Origin: CAJQHK01 sp038142525
Lineage (GTDB): Bacteria > Pseudomonadota > Alphaproteobacteria > Rickettsiales > UBA1997
Reading direction: 5' to 3'
Assembly (NCBI GenBank): GCA_038142525.1
Contig: JAYQKE010000006.1
Location: 62,001-126,000, forward strand
DNA: 64,000 nt
The position numbers and the translations under genes are program-made. Below the pieces are notes generated by a model, which was not told where the DNA came from, ran no database searches, and saw only the letters and a list, made by a program, of their open reading frames with translations. Below, piece after piece: positions 8,543-19,188 of the stretch. How positions within the stretch are numbered: the stretch's first letter is position 1; every line of letters starts with the position of its first letter.

Positions 8543-10906
8543 ATGAAATTTACATTAAATTGGTTAAAAGAATATTTAACAACTGAAAAATCAGTTAATG
8601 AAATTGCTGATGATTTAACAAATATTGGTCTAGAAATCGAAGAGGTTAGTAATGAATCTGCTTTTTTAGAAAATTTTACAGTCGCTAAAATTAATGAAGC
8701 TTCTCCACATCCAGATTCAAAAAAATTACAAATTTGTAAAGTTGATACAGGAAAAGAAGTTTTGCAAGTAATTTGCGGTGCCAAAAATGCCAGAACAGGA
8801 ATAAAAATTGCTTTTGCCAAGATTGGCTCGCTAATTCCTTCTAATGGCATGAAGATTAAAAAGGCCAAAATTGCAGGGATAGAAAGTAATGGTATGATTT
8901 GTTCTGCTGAGGAGCTTAATATTGGTGCAGATGGTGAAGGTATTATTGAAATTGATGAAAAATATGAAATTGGTACAAAATTAAGTGAAATCTATAAAAA
9001 GGATATTGTTTTTGATATTAATATCACACCAAATCGCGGTGATTGTTTGGGTCTTTATGGTATTGCAAGAGATTTATCGGCACTTGATGGTTATAAATTA
9101 AAAGAGTTAGATATTAAAGAAATTTTAGGTGAGTTTGATTCTAAAGTTAAAATTGATATTATAAGTGATGATTGTTGTCAATTTTTTGCACGAGAAATTA
9201 AGGGGGTAAAAAATTGCCCGTCGCCAAAATGGCTTGCTGATAAATTAAATGCTATTGGTCAAAATTCTATTTCGGCTATTGTTGATATTACTAATTATGT
9301 TATGTTTTGTCTCAATCAGCCAATGCATTCTTATGATTTTGATAAATTACAAGGTAATATTGCGATCAGAAAAGCTAAAAAAGATGAAGAATTTTTATCT
9401 CTTAAAGATTTAGAATATAAGTTAGATGAAAATGATTTGATAGTTACTGATGAGCAAAAAATCTTAGGAATTGCTGGCATTATGGGTGGCAAATCTAGCA
9501 CTAGTGATGAAGATACAAAAAATATTTTATTAGAAGCGGCATTTTTTGATGATATTTCGGTTGCTAAAAGCGGTAGAAGATTAAATCTGCTTTCTGAATC
9601 TCGCTATCGTTTTGAAAGAAGAATCGATATTAAAACAGCAAAAATTGCTATTGAATTGGCTACAAAATTAATTTTAGAAATTTGTGGCGGTCAGGCTAGT
9701 AATGTTATTTTAGCTGAAAATAATTTACCAAAGCAGCAAAAAATCACTTTTAATTTTGATAGGATAGGGCAAATCTTGGGATTTAAAATAGAAAATAATA
9801 AAATTGCAGAAATTTTAAGAAATTTAGATTTTAAATTAGAAAAAAAATCTGAAAAAGATTACCAAATTCTTATTCCAACTCATAGAAATGATATCAAAAT
9901 AGAACAGGATTTAATTGAAGAAATTGCTAGAATTAATGGTTATAATAATATTATTTCCCATGAAATTAATAAAGCTATTTTGGCAAAAAAAACTTCTAAA
10001 ATTGATCGAATTAGAAATTTATTAATAAATTCTAAAATGGATGAAATTATTAATTTTTCTTTTATTAATTCTAATCTTTCTAAAAATTTTACCGATAATC
10101 AGGAAGAATTATTTTTAAATAATCCAATTTCAGAAGATTTAAATTATATGAGGCCAAATTTAGCTATTGGTTTGCTGGAGGTGATTGCTAAAAATAATGT
10201 CAGAGATTTTACGGATTTATCTTTTTTTGAAATTGGTAAAATTTTCTTGGGGACTAGCCCTAAAGATCAAATTGAATCAGTTGCTGGAGCTAGATTCGGT
10301 TTAAATTGCTTAAAAGATCATTTTGCTGAAAATAGAGAATTTGATATTTTTGATGTTAAAAAAGATCTCTTTGATATTTTAGAAAAAATTGGTTTTAATG
10401 CTGATTCTTTCCAAATTACTGAAGATGCTCCAAAATATTACCACCCTTATAAATCTGGATCTGTAAAGCTTGGTAAAAATATTATTGGCTATTTTGGTGA
10501 AATTCATCCGATAATTCTTGGTAAATTTTCTTTAAAGAAAAAAGTTAATATTTTTGAAATTTTCTTGGATAATTTACCACAAAATAATAAAAAGAGAAAA
10601 AATAAGCCTCTAGAGATTTCTGATTTTCAGCAGGTCAAAAGAGATTTTGCCTTTTTATTGGATAAGAATATTAGGGCCGGGGATGTTTTAAAATCTATCT
10701 CCAAAATTGATAAAAATCTTATTTCCAATATCAATATTTTTGATCTATATCAGGGCGATAAAATTGGCTCTGGTCAAAAATCAATTGCTTTTTCAGTTAT
10801 TTTATCACCAAAAGATAAAACCTTAGAAAGTGCTGAAATTGAGCATTTATCAGATAAGATTATAAAAACTGTTACAAATTTTGGTGGAATTTTAAGAAGT
10901 AATTAA
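8543..10906 (+). CDS. pheT: phenylalanyl-tRNA synthetase beta chain
   Basis: 787 residues, intact. The order is the usual one for PheT: N-terminal tRNA-binding (EMAP-like) domain at about 40-150 (SPHPDSKKLQICKVDTG, NGMICSAEELN), the B3/B4 editing domain (TNYVMFCLNQPMHSYDFDKL), the B5 domain, the catalytic-like domain, and a C-terminal anticodon-binding FDX-ACB domain (FQQVKRDFAFLLDK to VTNFGGILRS). It charges tRNA-Phe together with PheS, which is not adjacent here. Starts 12 bases after hisA. Confidence 0.96.
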   Translation: MKFTLNWLKEYLTTEKSVNEIADDLTNIGLEIEEVSNESAFLENFTVAKINEASPHPDSKKLQICKVDTGKEVLQVICGAKNARTGIKIAFAKIGSLIPSNGMKIKKAKIAGIESNGMICSAEELNIGADGEGIIEIDEKYEIGTKLSEIYKKDIVFDINITPNRGDCLGLYGIARDLSALDGYKLKELDIKEILGEFDSKVKIDIISDDCCQFFAREIKGVKNCPSPKWLADKLNAIGQNSISAIVDITNYVMFCLNQPMHSYDFDKLQGNIAIRKAKKDEEFLSLKDLEYKLDENDLIVTDEQKILGIAGIMGGKSSTSDEDTKNILLEAAFFDDISVAKSGRRLNLLSESRYRFERRIDIKTAKIAIELATKLILEICGGQASNVILAENNLPKQQKITFNFDRIGQILGFKIENNKIAEILRNLDFKLEKKSEKDYQILIPTHRNDIKIEQDLIEEIARINGYNNIISHEINKAILAKKTSKIDRIRNLLINSKMDEIINFSFINSNLSKNFTDNQEELFLNNPISEDLNYMRPNLAIGLLEVIAKNNVRDFTDLSFFEIGKIFLGTSPKDQIESVAGARFGLNCLKDHFAENREFDIFDVKKDLFDILEKIGFNADSFQITEDAPKYYHPYKSGSVKLGKNIIGYFGEIHPIILGKFSLKKKVNIFEIFLDNLPQNNKKRKNKPLEISDFQQVKRDFAFLLDKNIRAGDVLKSISKIDKNLISNINIFDLYQGDKIGSGQKSIAFSVILSPKDKTLESAEIEHLSDKIIKTVTNFGGILRSN

Positions 10907-11031
10907 ACATCTTTTTGGTAAAATAAAAAGCCTTGAATTAATAAAATGATTTTAATATCTTTTGCTTCCTGACATTTTGCATAAATTGATCGTCAAATTT
11001 TGCAAAGTTTTTTAAAAAAATTTAGATAATA

Positions 11032-12230
11032 ATGAATATACATGAATATCAAGCCAAACAATTATTGGCAAAATATGGTGCTGTTGTACCAGAAGGTTAT
11101 CTCGCTTTCACTTCCGATGAAGCTATAGAAGTCGCCCAGACTTTAAAAAATAATGGTAATGAAGTTTTTGTTGTTAAGGCTCAAATCCATGCTGGTGGTA
11201 GAGGTAAGGCTGGTGGTGTAAAAGTTGTTAAAACTATAGAAGATGTTGCTAAGGAATCTCAAGAGATGCTAGGTAAGGTTCTTGTTACTCATCAAACTGG
11301 TCCAGAAGGTAAGGAAGTTAAAAGACTTTATGTTGAAGCTGGTTCAAATATTGATAAGGAATATTATCTTTCTGCAGTATTAGATCGTGCCAATAAGGCT
11401 GTTGTTTTCATGGCGTCAACTGAAGGTGGTATGGAAATTGAAGAAGTTGCTGAGGAAACTCCAGAAAAAATTATTACTACAATAGTTCCAGTTGAAATTG
11501 GTATTTCTGGCTTTCATGCTAGAAAATTAGGCTTTGCTCTTGGTTTAAAAGGTGATTTATTAAAACAATTTACTAAATTAATTGGTTCAATCTATCAAGC
11601 TTTCATTGATACAGATGCTTCTCAAATTGAAATTAACCCTTTAGTTATTACTAAGGAAGAACAGCTGATTGTTTTGGATGCTAAATATAATTTTGATGAT
11701 AATGCTCTTTATCGTCAACCTGCAATTAAAGAACTAAGAGATATTGATGAAGAAGATCCATTAGAGATTGAGGCTTCTAAACATGAGCTAAATTATGTTA
11801 AAATGGATGGTGAGATTGGTGCATGGTTAATGGTGCAGGTCTTGCTATGGCAACTATGGATATCATTAAGCTATATGCATCATCTCCCGCTAATTTTCTT
11901 GATGTTGGTGGTGGTGCAACTAAGGAAAGAGTTACTGAAGCTTTTAAAATTATTCTTTCTGATAAAAATGTTAAAGCAATTTTAGTAAATATTTTTGGCG
12001 GTATTATGAGATGTGATATCATTGCCGAGGGTATTATTGCCGCTGCTAAGGAGGTTAATTTAGAAATTCCTTTAATTGTGAGGTTGGAAGGTACTAATGT
12101 TGATCTTGGTAAAAAGATTCTTGCTGAATCTGACTTAACAATTATTTCAGCAAATGATTTGGGAGACGCAGCCGAAAAAGCGGTAAGTGCTATTAAAGGT
12201 AATAATGGTCAAGTTGCGACTGCAGTTTGA
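11032..12230 (+). CDS. sucC: succinate-CoA ligase beta subunit (one frameshift)
   Basis: ADP/GDP-forming succinyl-CoA synthetase beta chain of the TCA cycle. Seen: the opening MNIHEYQAKQLLAKYG, ATP-grasp segment VVKAQIHAGGRGKAGGVKVV, EINPLVIT, LDAKYNFDDNALYRQP, then in the next frame MVNGAGLAMATMDIIKL, FLDVGGGA, VNIFGGIMRCD and LIVRLEGTNVD. The frames meet at about 11819, where one added T would restore the usual GEIGCMVNGAG. Followed after 24 bases by sucD. Confidence 0.92.
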
Positions 12231-12254
12231 ATAATTAAATTATAAATATATAAA

Positions 12255-13139
12255 ATGTCTGTTTTAGTTAATAAAAATACAAAAGTTATTTGCCAAGGTT
12301 TTACTGGTATGCAAGGCACTTTCCATTCAGAGCAAGCAATTGCTTATGGTACAAATATGGTTGGTGGCGTTACACCAGGTAAAGGCGGTTCAAAACATTT
12401 AGATTTACCAGTTTTTAATACTGTTTTAGATGCTAGAAAAGCAACTGATGCTAATGCTTCAGTTATTTATGTTCCCTCTCCTTTTGCAAAGCGGATGCAA
12501 TTTTAGAAGCAATCGATGCTGAAATTGAATTAATTGTTTGTATTACCGAAGGTATTCCAGTTTTAGATATGGCTAAAGTAAAAAGTTGCTCTTAAAACTT
12601 CAAAATCAAGATTAATTGGTCCAAATTGTCCAGGAATTATTACTCCGGGTCAATGTAAAATTGGTATTATGCCTGGTCATATTCATAAAAGTGGATCTGT
12701 TGGTATTGTTTCTCGTTCTGGTACTTTAACTTATGAGGCGGTTCATCAAACAACTAATGAAGGTTTAGGTCAATCAACTTGTATTGGTATTGGTGGCGAT
12801 CCAATTAATGGTACTAACTTTATTGATTGTTTGGATATGTTCCTTTCTGATGAGCAGACTCAGTCAATGATTATGATTGGTGAAATTGGCGGTTCTGATG
12901 AGGAAGAAGCAGCAGAATTTTTAAAGCATGAAGCTAAAAAAGGCAGATCGAAACCTTGCGTTGGATTTATTGCTGGTAGAACTGCACCTCCAGGAAAAAG
13001 AATGGGTCATGCTGGCGCAATTATTGCTGGTGGTAAAGGAGGAGCTGAAGATAAAATTGAAGCTATGAAATCTGCTGGTGTTTCTGTTGCTGATTCACCT
13101 GCAACCTTAGGTAAAACCCTTGCAGAATTGTTAAAATAA
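12255..13139 (+). CDS. sucD: succinate-CoA ligase alpha subunit (two frameshifts)
   Basis: Partner of SucC; carries the CoA site and the phospho-His. Seen: KVICQGFTGMQGTFHSEQAI, GGVTPGKGGS, IYVPSPFA; a shift near 12488 leads to ADAILEAIDAEIELIVCITE, a second near 12583 leads to GPNCPGIITPGQCKIGIMP, SRSGTLTYEAV, CIGIGGDPINGT and the active-site segment MGHAGAIIAGG. All parts are in order and full length is restored by two single-base changes. Ends 19 bases before recA. Confidence 0.92.
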
Positions 13140-13158
13140 TCAATTAAATATAACCACT

Positions 13159-14187
13159 ATGACCGTAGATTCAAATAGAAAAAAAGCTTTAGACGCAGCC
13201 CTTTCACAAATTAATAAACAATTTGGTAAAGGATCAGCAATGATGCTTGGTGAAAGGCCGAAAATTGATGTTGAAATAATTCCTAGCGGCTCTTTGGCAC
13301 TTGATAAGGCTCTTGGTGTTGGTGGTTATCCAAGAGGCAGAATTATTGAAATTTATGGTCCAGAAAGTTCTGGTAAAACTACTTTAACTCTTCATGCAAT
13401 TGCCGAAGCTCAAAAGAAAGGTCTTTCTTGTGCATTTGTTGATGCTGAGCATGCTTTTGATCCTGTTTATGCTGAGAATCTTGGTATAAATATTGATGAG
13501 ATGATTATTTCTCAACCAGATAGTGGTGAATCTGCTCTTGAAATTGTTGATACTTTTGTTAGATCTGGAGCTGTTGATTTGATCGTTGTTGATTCAGTTG
13601 CAGCTCTTACTCCTCAAGTTGAGTTGGAAGGTGGTATGGCAGATAATCAAATGGGTTTACAGGCTAGACTTATGAGTAAAGCTCTTCGTAAATTGACAGG
13701 ATCAATTTCTAAAACTGGTTGTACAGTGATTTTTATTAATCAAATTAGAATGAAGATTGGTGTGATGTTTGGATCTCCTGAAACTACAACTGGCGGTAAT
13801 TCTTTAAAATTCTATTCTTCGGTTCGTCTTGATATTAGAAGAGGTTCTCAAATTAAAAGTGGTGATGAAATTTTAGGTAATGATACTAAGGTAAAAGTTG
13901 TTAAAAATAAAGTTGCCCCTCCATTTAAAATAGCAGAGTTTGAAATTATTTATGGCGAAGGGGTTTCTAAAATTGGTGAAATTATTGATTTGGCAGTTAA
14001 GGAAGATATAATTGAAAAATCTGGTTCTTGGTATGCTTATGATGGTGTAAAAATTGGTCAAGGTAAAGAAAATGCTAAAAATTACCTTAAAGATAATCCA
14101 GAAATTTCAGATGAGATAGAAAATAAAATTAGATCTTTAGGATCAAAGAAGAATGAAGATGAAGTTGCAACTGATACTAGTCAATAA
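13159..14187 (+). CDS. recA: recombinase RecA
   Basis: 342 residues, intact. Seen: Walker A GPESSGKTT near residue 70, the Walker B segment VDLIVVDSVAALTP, the L1/L2 loop region (EGGMADNQMGLQAR, FINQIRMKIGVMFGSPETTTGGNSLKFY) and a C-terminal acidic tail. Homologous recombination and repair; relevant here because the window is rich in repeats. No LexA-type operator is obvious upstream. Confidence 0.98.
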   Translation: MTVDSNRKKALDAALSQINKQFGKGSAMMLGERPKIDVEIIPSGSLALDKALGVGGYPRGRIIEIYGPESSGKTTLTLHAIAEAQKKGLSCAFVDAEHAFDPVYAENLGINIDEMIISQPDSGESALEIVDTFVRSGAVDLIVVDSVAALTPQVELEGGMADNQMGLQARLMSKALRKLTGSISKTGCTVIFINQIRMKIGVMFGSPETTTGGNSLKFYSSVRLDIRRGSQIKSGDEILGNDTKVKVVKNKVAPPFKIAEFEIIYGEGVSKIGEIIDLAVKEDIIEKSGSWYAYDGVKIGQGKENAKNYLKDNPEISDEIENKIRSLGSKKNEDEVATDTSQ

Positions 14188-14245
14188 AATAAAGGATTAG
14201 TTTGAAAATCTAGAATTACTACAGTGAAGTAGTTGTAATAAAATA

Positions 14246-14698
14246 ATGAGATATATAGATACAAGATCAATATCATCAATACCAAATATTCTTGAGAAAT
14301 ATCATTCAAGGCAACATAAAAATCATAATTTATTACATGATGTTGGCTTATCATCATTACTCGCTTCCAAGAAAAAAAAAGTTCTAACAAAAGCACAAAG
14401 AAAAAGGATAGCTAATGAGAGAAGGCGTAAATTCTTTGCTAATATTATCACTCGTCATCAGGATTTACATGAAGGAGAAAGAAATAAAATTATTGCAAGA
14501 GAGAAAAGTAGAATATTAAGTAATATTGTTACAAGACCACGTTCAAAATCTATGTTGGAGTTACAGCGAGAAGAAAGAAATAGGCGTAGTGAAGTTGAAA
14601 GAAGAATCAATAGCGCTAGAGATAGGGCTTATGCTAGAAGGGTTAGATCTAGAAGTAGATGGAGTGAGTTATTAGAAAGCCAAGTAAAAAAAGTTTAA
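14246..14698 (+). CDS. highly basic small protein of unknown function
   Basis: 150 residues, not recognised. Arg and Lys dominate: KKKKVLTKAQRKRIANERRR near residue 43, then repeated RE-R/RR runs (EEERNR-like, SARDRAYARRVRSRSRW), mostly predicted helix with few hydrophobics and no Cys, signal peptide or membrane segment. Such composition fits a nucleic-acid-binding or ribosome-associated protein; the Lys/Arg clusters also resemble eukaryotic nuclear import signals, so a secreted effector is possible but unproven. Lies 58 bases after recA and converges on the next gene. Confidence 0.6.
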   Translation: MRYIDTRSISSIPNILEKYHSRQHKNHNLLHDVGLSSLLASKKKKVLTKAQRKRIANERRRKFFANIITRHQDLHEGERNKIIAREKSRILSNIVTRPRSKSMLELQREERNRRSEVERRINSARDRAYARRVRSRSRWSELLESQVKKV

Positions 14699-14705
14699 AT
14701 AAATA

Positions 14706-15242
14706 TTATTTTTTCCATTTAATATTACAGCCCATAGAAGGATATTGAGAAGAGTCTATTTCTTTTTCTGCAATTCTAAGATCAATTCCTGTAGAATTTT
14801 TATTATTATTTGGTGAAGAGTTATCCATTCTACCGCGATAGATCAATTCATTATTTTTATTAAAAAGGTAAAATTCTGGAGTACATTCTGCTTGATATTT
14901 TTTGGCAATTTCTTGCGATTCATCATATAAATATGGAAATTTTAATCCTAATTTTTGCCATAATTCTTGCATTCTTTCTGGTGCATCTTCAGGATAATTT
15001 TTTACATCATTAGAACTAATCGCTACAAACTCAATTTTATCCTGATATTTATTATTAATATCAATAATCTGATCATGATAATGAATAACAAAAGGGCAGT
15101 GATTGCAGATAAACATTATTAATTTACCCTTATCTTTTGGAAGTAAATTAGAATTAAAATTCTTGTTATTAACTGTATTTAAGAGATTAAATTCTGGTAA
15201 TTTTGTATCAAGATTTAACATTTTGGAATAAGTCAAAACCAC
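14706..15242 (-). CDS. thioredoxin-fold redoxin (AhpC/TSA-like) with CNHC motif
   Basis: 178 residues. The fold is marked by LIMFICNHCPFVIHYHDQI with a C-x-x-C pair (CNHC), FVAISSNDVKNYPEDAPERM, PYLYDESQEIAKKY and the cis-Pro segment CTPEFYLFN. This is the thioredoxin-like subfamily with CNHCPFV found in many bacteria, probably a thiol peroxidase or disulfide reductase in the cytosol; no signal peptide. Ends with PSMGCNIKW. It is intact and directly follows ugd on the same strand (2 bases apart). Confidence 0.82.
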   Translation of the reverse strand: MVLTYSKMLNLDTKLPEFNLLNTVNNKNFNSNLLPKDKGKLIMFICNHCPFVIHYHDQIIDINNKYQDKIEFVAISSNDVKNYPEDAPERMQELWQKLGLKFPYLYDESQEIAKKYQAECTPEFYLFNKNNELIYRGRMDNSSPNNNKNSTGIDLRIAEKEIDSSQYPSMGCNIKWKK

Positions 15243-15244
15243 AA

Positions 15245-16483
15245 TTATTCTAATAAATTTCTTAAATCTATAATAACTTTATCATTAAAATTATTATAAT
15301 TTTTGATTTCTTTAAATTCTAACCATTCAGTTAAAATTACAACATAATGCGCCGAATTGAAACATTCTTTAATATTTTGACAATAATTTATTTGATCATC
15401 CAATATTTTTTTACTATTTTCAATGGCCTCAGGGTCAAAAGCAGTAATTTGAAAATTATCTTTAAGAAGGTGTTTGATAATTTCAATTGCAGGGCTCATC
15501 CTAACATCATCAGTTCCAGCCTTAAAAGCTAAACCTAAAATAGCAATTTTTTTGTTATCAGAGGTAATTTTTTTAATTTTTTCTGCCATATCGGCAAATC
15601 TTTGATTATTTGAGTCAATTACTTGATCTAAAATTGATAATTTTTGCTTATATTCTTTAGCAATGTGAGATAAAGCCAAAGAGTCCTTAGGAAAACAAGA
15701 GCCGCCAATTCCAGGACCTGGATTAAGAAATTTACTGCCAATTCTTTCATCCATACCCATTGCTTTAGTTAGATCAGAAATATTACATCCGCTAGCTTCA
15801 CAAAGGTTAGAAATTTCATTGATAAAAGCAATTTTGGTCATTAAAAAAGCATTTGAACTATATTTAATTAATTCTGCAGTTTTGACATCAGTAAAAAGAA
15901 TGGAAAAGTTATTTTTAATCCAATTTTGATAAAGTTCTTCTATTAATTTTTGGGATTTTTTATTTTGGACACCTGCAACAATACGATCTGGCTTCATAAA
16001 ATCCTCTATAGCAAAACCCTCTCTCATAAATTCTGGATTAGAAGCAATATCAATTTTTTGGCCAGAATTTTCTTCAATAATTTTTTGAACTTTATGATTT
16101 GTTCCAATAGGAACGGTGGATTTAATGATAATTAATTTATATTCATTAATATATTCCGCCATTTCTTTAGAGGCAGACATAATGTAGCAAAGATCAGCTT
16201 CACCGGATTTTTCATCTTGTGGGGTACCAACGGCCAAAATATTGATAATAGAATTTTTAATACCATATTTTAAATCAGTTGAAAATTCAATATTGTCATT
16301 ATCAATTGCTTTGCAAAGCATTTCCTCCATATTTTTTTCATAAATTGGAGATTTTCTAGCTTTTAGCATTGCAATTTTTGTTGGATCCTTATCAATACAA
16401 ATAACCTTATGGCCTTCATTGGCAAAGCAAATTGCAAAAGCTGTTAATCCAACATATCCTGTTCCAATAATTGTAATATTCAT
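15245..16483 (-). CDS. ugd: UDP-glucose 6-dehydrogenase
   Basis: 412 residues, intact. NAD-binding start MNITIIGTGYVGLTAFAICF, then KSTVPIGTNHKV, NPEFMREGFAIEDF, the catalytic Cys motif GIGGSCFPKDSLAL and the C-terminal domain GLAFKAGTDDVRMSPAIEII. Oxidises UDP-glucose to UDP-glucuronate for envelope polysaccharide or lipid modification. Close to other envelope genes in the window but not in an obvious polysaccharide operon. Confidence 0.95.
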   Translation of the reverse strand: MNITIIGTGYVGLTAFAICFANEGHKVICIDKDPTKIAMLKARKSPIYEKNMEEMLCKAIDNDNIEFSTDLKYGIKNSIINILAVGTPQDEKSGEADLCYIMSASKEMAEYINEYKLIIIKSTVPIGTNHKVQKIIEENSGQKIDIASNPEFMREGFAIEDFMKPDRIVAGVQNKKSQKLIEELYQNWIKNNFSILFTDVKTAELIKYSSNAFLMTKIAFINEISNLCEASGCNISDLTKAMGMDERIGSKFLNPGPGIGGSCFPKDSLALSHIAKEYKQKLSILDQVIDSNNQRFADMAEKIKKITSDNKKIAILGLAFKAGTDDVRMSPAIEIIKHLLKDNFQITAFDPEAIENSKKILDDQINYCQNIKECFNSAHYVVILTEWLEFKEIKNYNNFNDKVIIDLRNLLE

Positions 16484-16565
16484 CTAAAATTAGATTCGAC
16501 TTCCTCAAGGAGGAGTTTTTTATATCGAGTTATACCAATTATTATTTTAAAATTGATAAATGGTA

Positions 16566-17278
16566 TTATCTCTCTGCAATCACATAAATTATATGCCAAT
16601 CTTCAGAAATATCCTGAATTTTCATTAATTTTTTCAAATCAGAAATTTTTAAACTAGATTTTCTATCAATAGAATATCCAGCACCAATTTTTTCATCGAT
16701 TGTAGTAATTCATAATAATTATCATATTTTAGAGTAATTCTCTTTTCAAGAATTTTATATGAAGAGAATATTTTTAGATGATTTTCAAGAAATTTTTTAT
16801 CATGAAATTCATTAATATTAAGATTATTTATTTTTAAATTTTTAATATTATTTAAGCTATTTTTAGTAATAATTGAAAAGCAAAATAAACCCTTTTCACT
16901 TAAGATATTTTGAATATTTTTAAAAATTTTTTCAAAATCATTAAGCCATTGCAAGGCAAGTGAAGAAATGACCAAATTAAAAGATTCTTTTTGTAAGGGT
17001 AGGTGATTGATATCAGCGTTAATATTAAAAGGAGATTTTGATTCTTTGAGCATTGAATTTGCCAAATCTAAGGCAAAAAAATTAGTAATTTGTTGTTTTT
17101 GAGAGATTAAATCATATAAAAATCCTGTTCCAGAACCAAGATCAATGATTTTTGAAGAATTATTCAGATAAGGCAGACAAAAATCTATTAAATCGCTAGC
17201 TACTTGTTTTTGCAAAATAGCATTTTGATTATAGATTTTTGCTGCTTTATTAAAATTGTTTTTAATATTATTTTTCAA
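16566..17278 (-). CDS. BioC-like SAM-dependent methyltransferase (one frameshift)
   Basis: Class I methyltransferase: FNKAAKIYNQNAILQKQVA, SAM motif IIDLGSGTGFLYDLI, LDLANSML, and SSLALQWLNDFEKIFKNI, the latter matching BioC (malonyl-ACP O-methyltransferase). The first frame ends at 16649, but near 16690 a one-base shift gives MKKIGAGYSIDRKS and continues to TAA at 16566-16568 (EDWHIIYVIAER). The 'K-IGA' segment is also BioC-like. No other biotin gene is nearby, so another methylation target is possible. The start overlaps the end of sodB by 11 bases. Confidence 0.7.
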
Positions 17279-17864
17279 GATTTTCTAAAGCAAAATCCCA
17301 ATTAACTTGATTATTTAAAAAAGTTTCAATATATTTTGGTCTAGCATTTTGAAAATCTAAATAATAAGCATGCTCCCAAACATCCATAGTAATTAATGGT
17401 TTTAAGTTAGTTCCAAGTGGGGTTTCGGCGTTTAAAGTTTTAACAATTTTTAATTTATCATTTTCATCAGCAACTAACCAAGCCCAGCCAGAACCAAATT
17501 GAGTAGCACCAGCTATTTTAAACTCCTCTACAAATTTTTCAAAAGATCCAAAATCTTCTTCAATTTTTGCTAATAATTTGCCAGATGGTTTACCGCCACC
17601 ATTTTTTTTCATAGAGTTCCAATAGAAAGTATGATTCCAGATTTGAGCAGAATTATTAAAAATCCCAGCTTGGTTTTTTTCTCTAGAAATATTAATAATT
17701 TCTTCAAGAGATTTATTTGCTAGATCAGTGTCAGCAATTAAATTATTAAGATTAGTAACATAAGTTTGGTGATGTTTGCCATGATGAAAATTTAAAGTAT
17801 TTTCAGAGATAAAAGGTTCTAAATCCTTTTTATCATATGGTAAATTTGGTAAAGTAATGGTCAT
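17268..17864 (-). CDS. sodB: Fe/Mn superoxide dismutase
   Basis: 198 residues, intact. The metal ligands are seen at the usual places: His in LNFHHGKHHQTYV, His in AQIWNHTFYWNSM, and Asp and His in MDVWEHAYYLDFQN. GGGKPSG and ATQFGSGWAWLV are typical of the iron type. Converts superoxide to peroxide and oxygen in the cytosol. It is translationally coupled to the downstream methyltransferase by overlap. Confidence 0.95.
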   Translation of the reverse strand: MTITLPNLPYDKKDLEPFISENTLNFHHGKHHQTYVTNLNNLIADTDLANKSLEEIINISREKNQAGIFNNSAQIWNHTFYWNSMKKNGGGKPSGKLLAKIEEDFGSFEKFVEEFKIAGATQFGSGWAWLVADENDKLKIVKTLNAETPLGTNLKPLITMDVWEHAYYLDFQNARPKYIETFLNNQVNWDFALENLEK

Positions 17865-17884
17865 AATATTTAATGTTTTTAGTT

Positions 17885-17905
17885 ATTTAAAGGTAGGAAA
17901 TACTA
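17885..17905 (-). repeat. dispersed intergenic repeat, copy e (partial)
   Basis: On the minus strand reads GTATTTCCTACCTTTAAATA, matching the first half of the dispersed repeat at 2782, 22016 and 24318. It lies between argG and sodB. Confidence 0.3.
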
Positions 17906-17918
17906 TTATTAATTAAAA

Positions 17919-19111
17919 TTATTTCATTATAAATCTCAAGGCATTTAATTTAATAAAACCTTCAGCATCTTTTTGGTTATAGACTTCATCTTGTTCAAAG
18001 GTAACATATTCTTCCCTATAAAGGCTTTTTGGGGATTTGCGCCCTAAAAGGATGATATTGCCCTTATAAAGATGTAATCTGACAAGACCTTCAACATTTT
18101 CTTGAGATTTGTCAATTAAGGCTTGTAACATTTCTCTTTCTGGTGCAAACCACATGCCATTATAAATTAATTTAGCATATTTTGGCATAATTTCATCTTT
18201 GAGATGTGCCGCTTCACGGTCTAGGGTAATTGACTCAATTGCTCTATGAGCATCAAGTAAAATTGTACCGCCAGGAGTTTCGTAAGCTCCACGAGATTTC
18301 ATGCCAATGAAACGATTTTCAACAATATCAATTCTGCCAATGCCATTATCATGGCCATATTGATTGAGTTTTTCTAATAAATTAGCTGGTGATAATTTTT
18401 GGCCATTAATAGTTATTGGGTCACCTTTTTTAAATTCAATTTCAATAATATCGCCATTTTCTTTGGCATCTTTTGATGTTTTGTTCTCTGAAAAATATAT
18501 TCTGGCGCTTCTTGCCAAGGATCTTCAAGAACTTTACCTTCGGATGATGTATGAAGAAGATTGGCATCGACAGAATAGGGCGCCTCACCTCTTTTATCTT
18601 TGGCAATTTCAATATTATGTTTTTCGGCGTAAGAGATTAATTTTTCACGAGAATTAAGATTCCATTCTCTCCAAGGAGAAATAACTTTAATATCAGGATT
18701 GCAAGCATAATAACCCATTTCGAAGCGAATTTGATCATTACCTTTGCCAGTTGCGCCGTGAGAAACGGCATCTGCACCAACTTTTTTGGCAATTTCAATT
18801 TGTTTTTTAGCAATTAAGGGCCTAGCAATGGAAGTTCCAAGAAGATATTTACCTTCATAAATTGTGTTGGCACGAAACATAGGAAAAACATAATCACGGA
18901 CAAATTCTTCTTTGAGATCCTCAATAAAAATATCTTTAACACCAAATTTTTCTGCCTTTTTTCTAGCTGGTTCTAATTCTTCACCCTGACCAAGATCGGC
19001 AGTAAAAGTAACAACTTCACAGCCATAAGTTTCTTTGAGCCAAGCTAAAATTACCGAAGTATCTAAACCGCCGGAATAGGCTAAAACTACCTTTTTTATC
19101 TTCTTTGACAT
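17919..19111 (-). CDS. argG: argininosuccinate synthase (one frameshift)
   Basis: ATP-dependent ligation of citrulline and aspartate. Seen: VVLAYSGGLDTSVILAWL (ATP-binding PP loop), TADLGQGEEL, GTSIARPLIAK, SHGATGKGNDQIRFE, SPWREWN, EAPYSVDANLLHTSSEGKVLEDPW, then in the other frame GIGRIDIVENRFIGMKSRGAYETPGG and AHLKDEIMPKYAKLIYNGMWF. The join is near 18497 at a T5 run (plus T would give EYIFSENKT). Arginine genes are unusual in reduced Rickettsiales-type genomes. Confidence 0.92.
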
Positions 19112-19188
19112 TAATATCTTGAAATAATTTATTTTGTTAATATTCTAATTTTCAGGGACTCCCTAATTACAAATTAATTTCTTCTAAA

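Noticed and set aside
8521..8868. Minus-strand 115-residue frame opposite pheT
   Set aside because: Shadow of the intact pheT gene, with no family signal of its own.
19150..19172. TTTTCAGGGACTCCCTAATT near the argG start as another MITE end
   Set aside because: Resembles one end only (TTTTTCAGAGGTTCC) with several mismatches and no partner end or TTAA pair.
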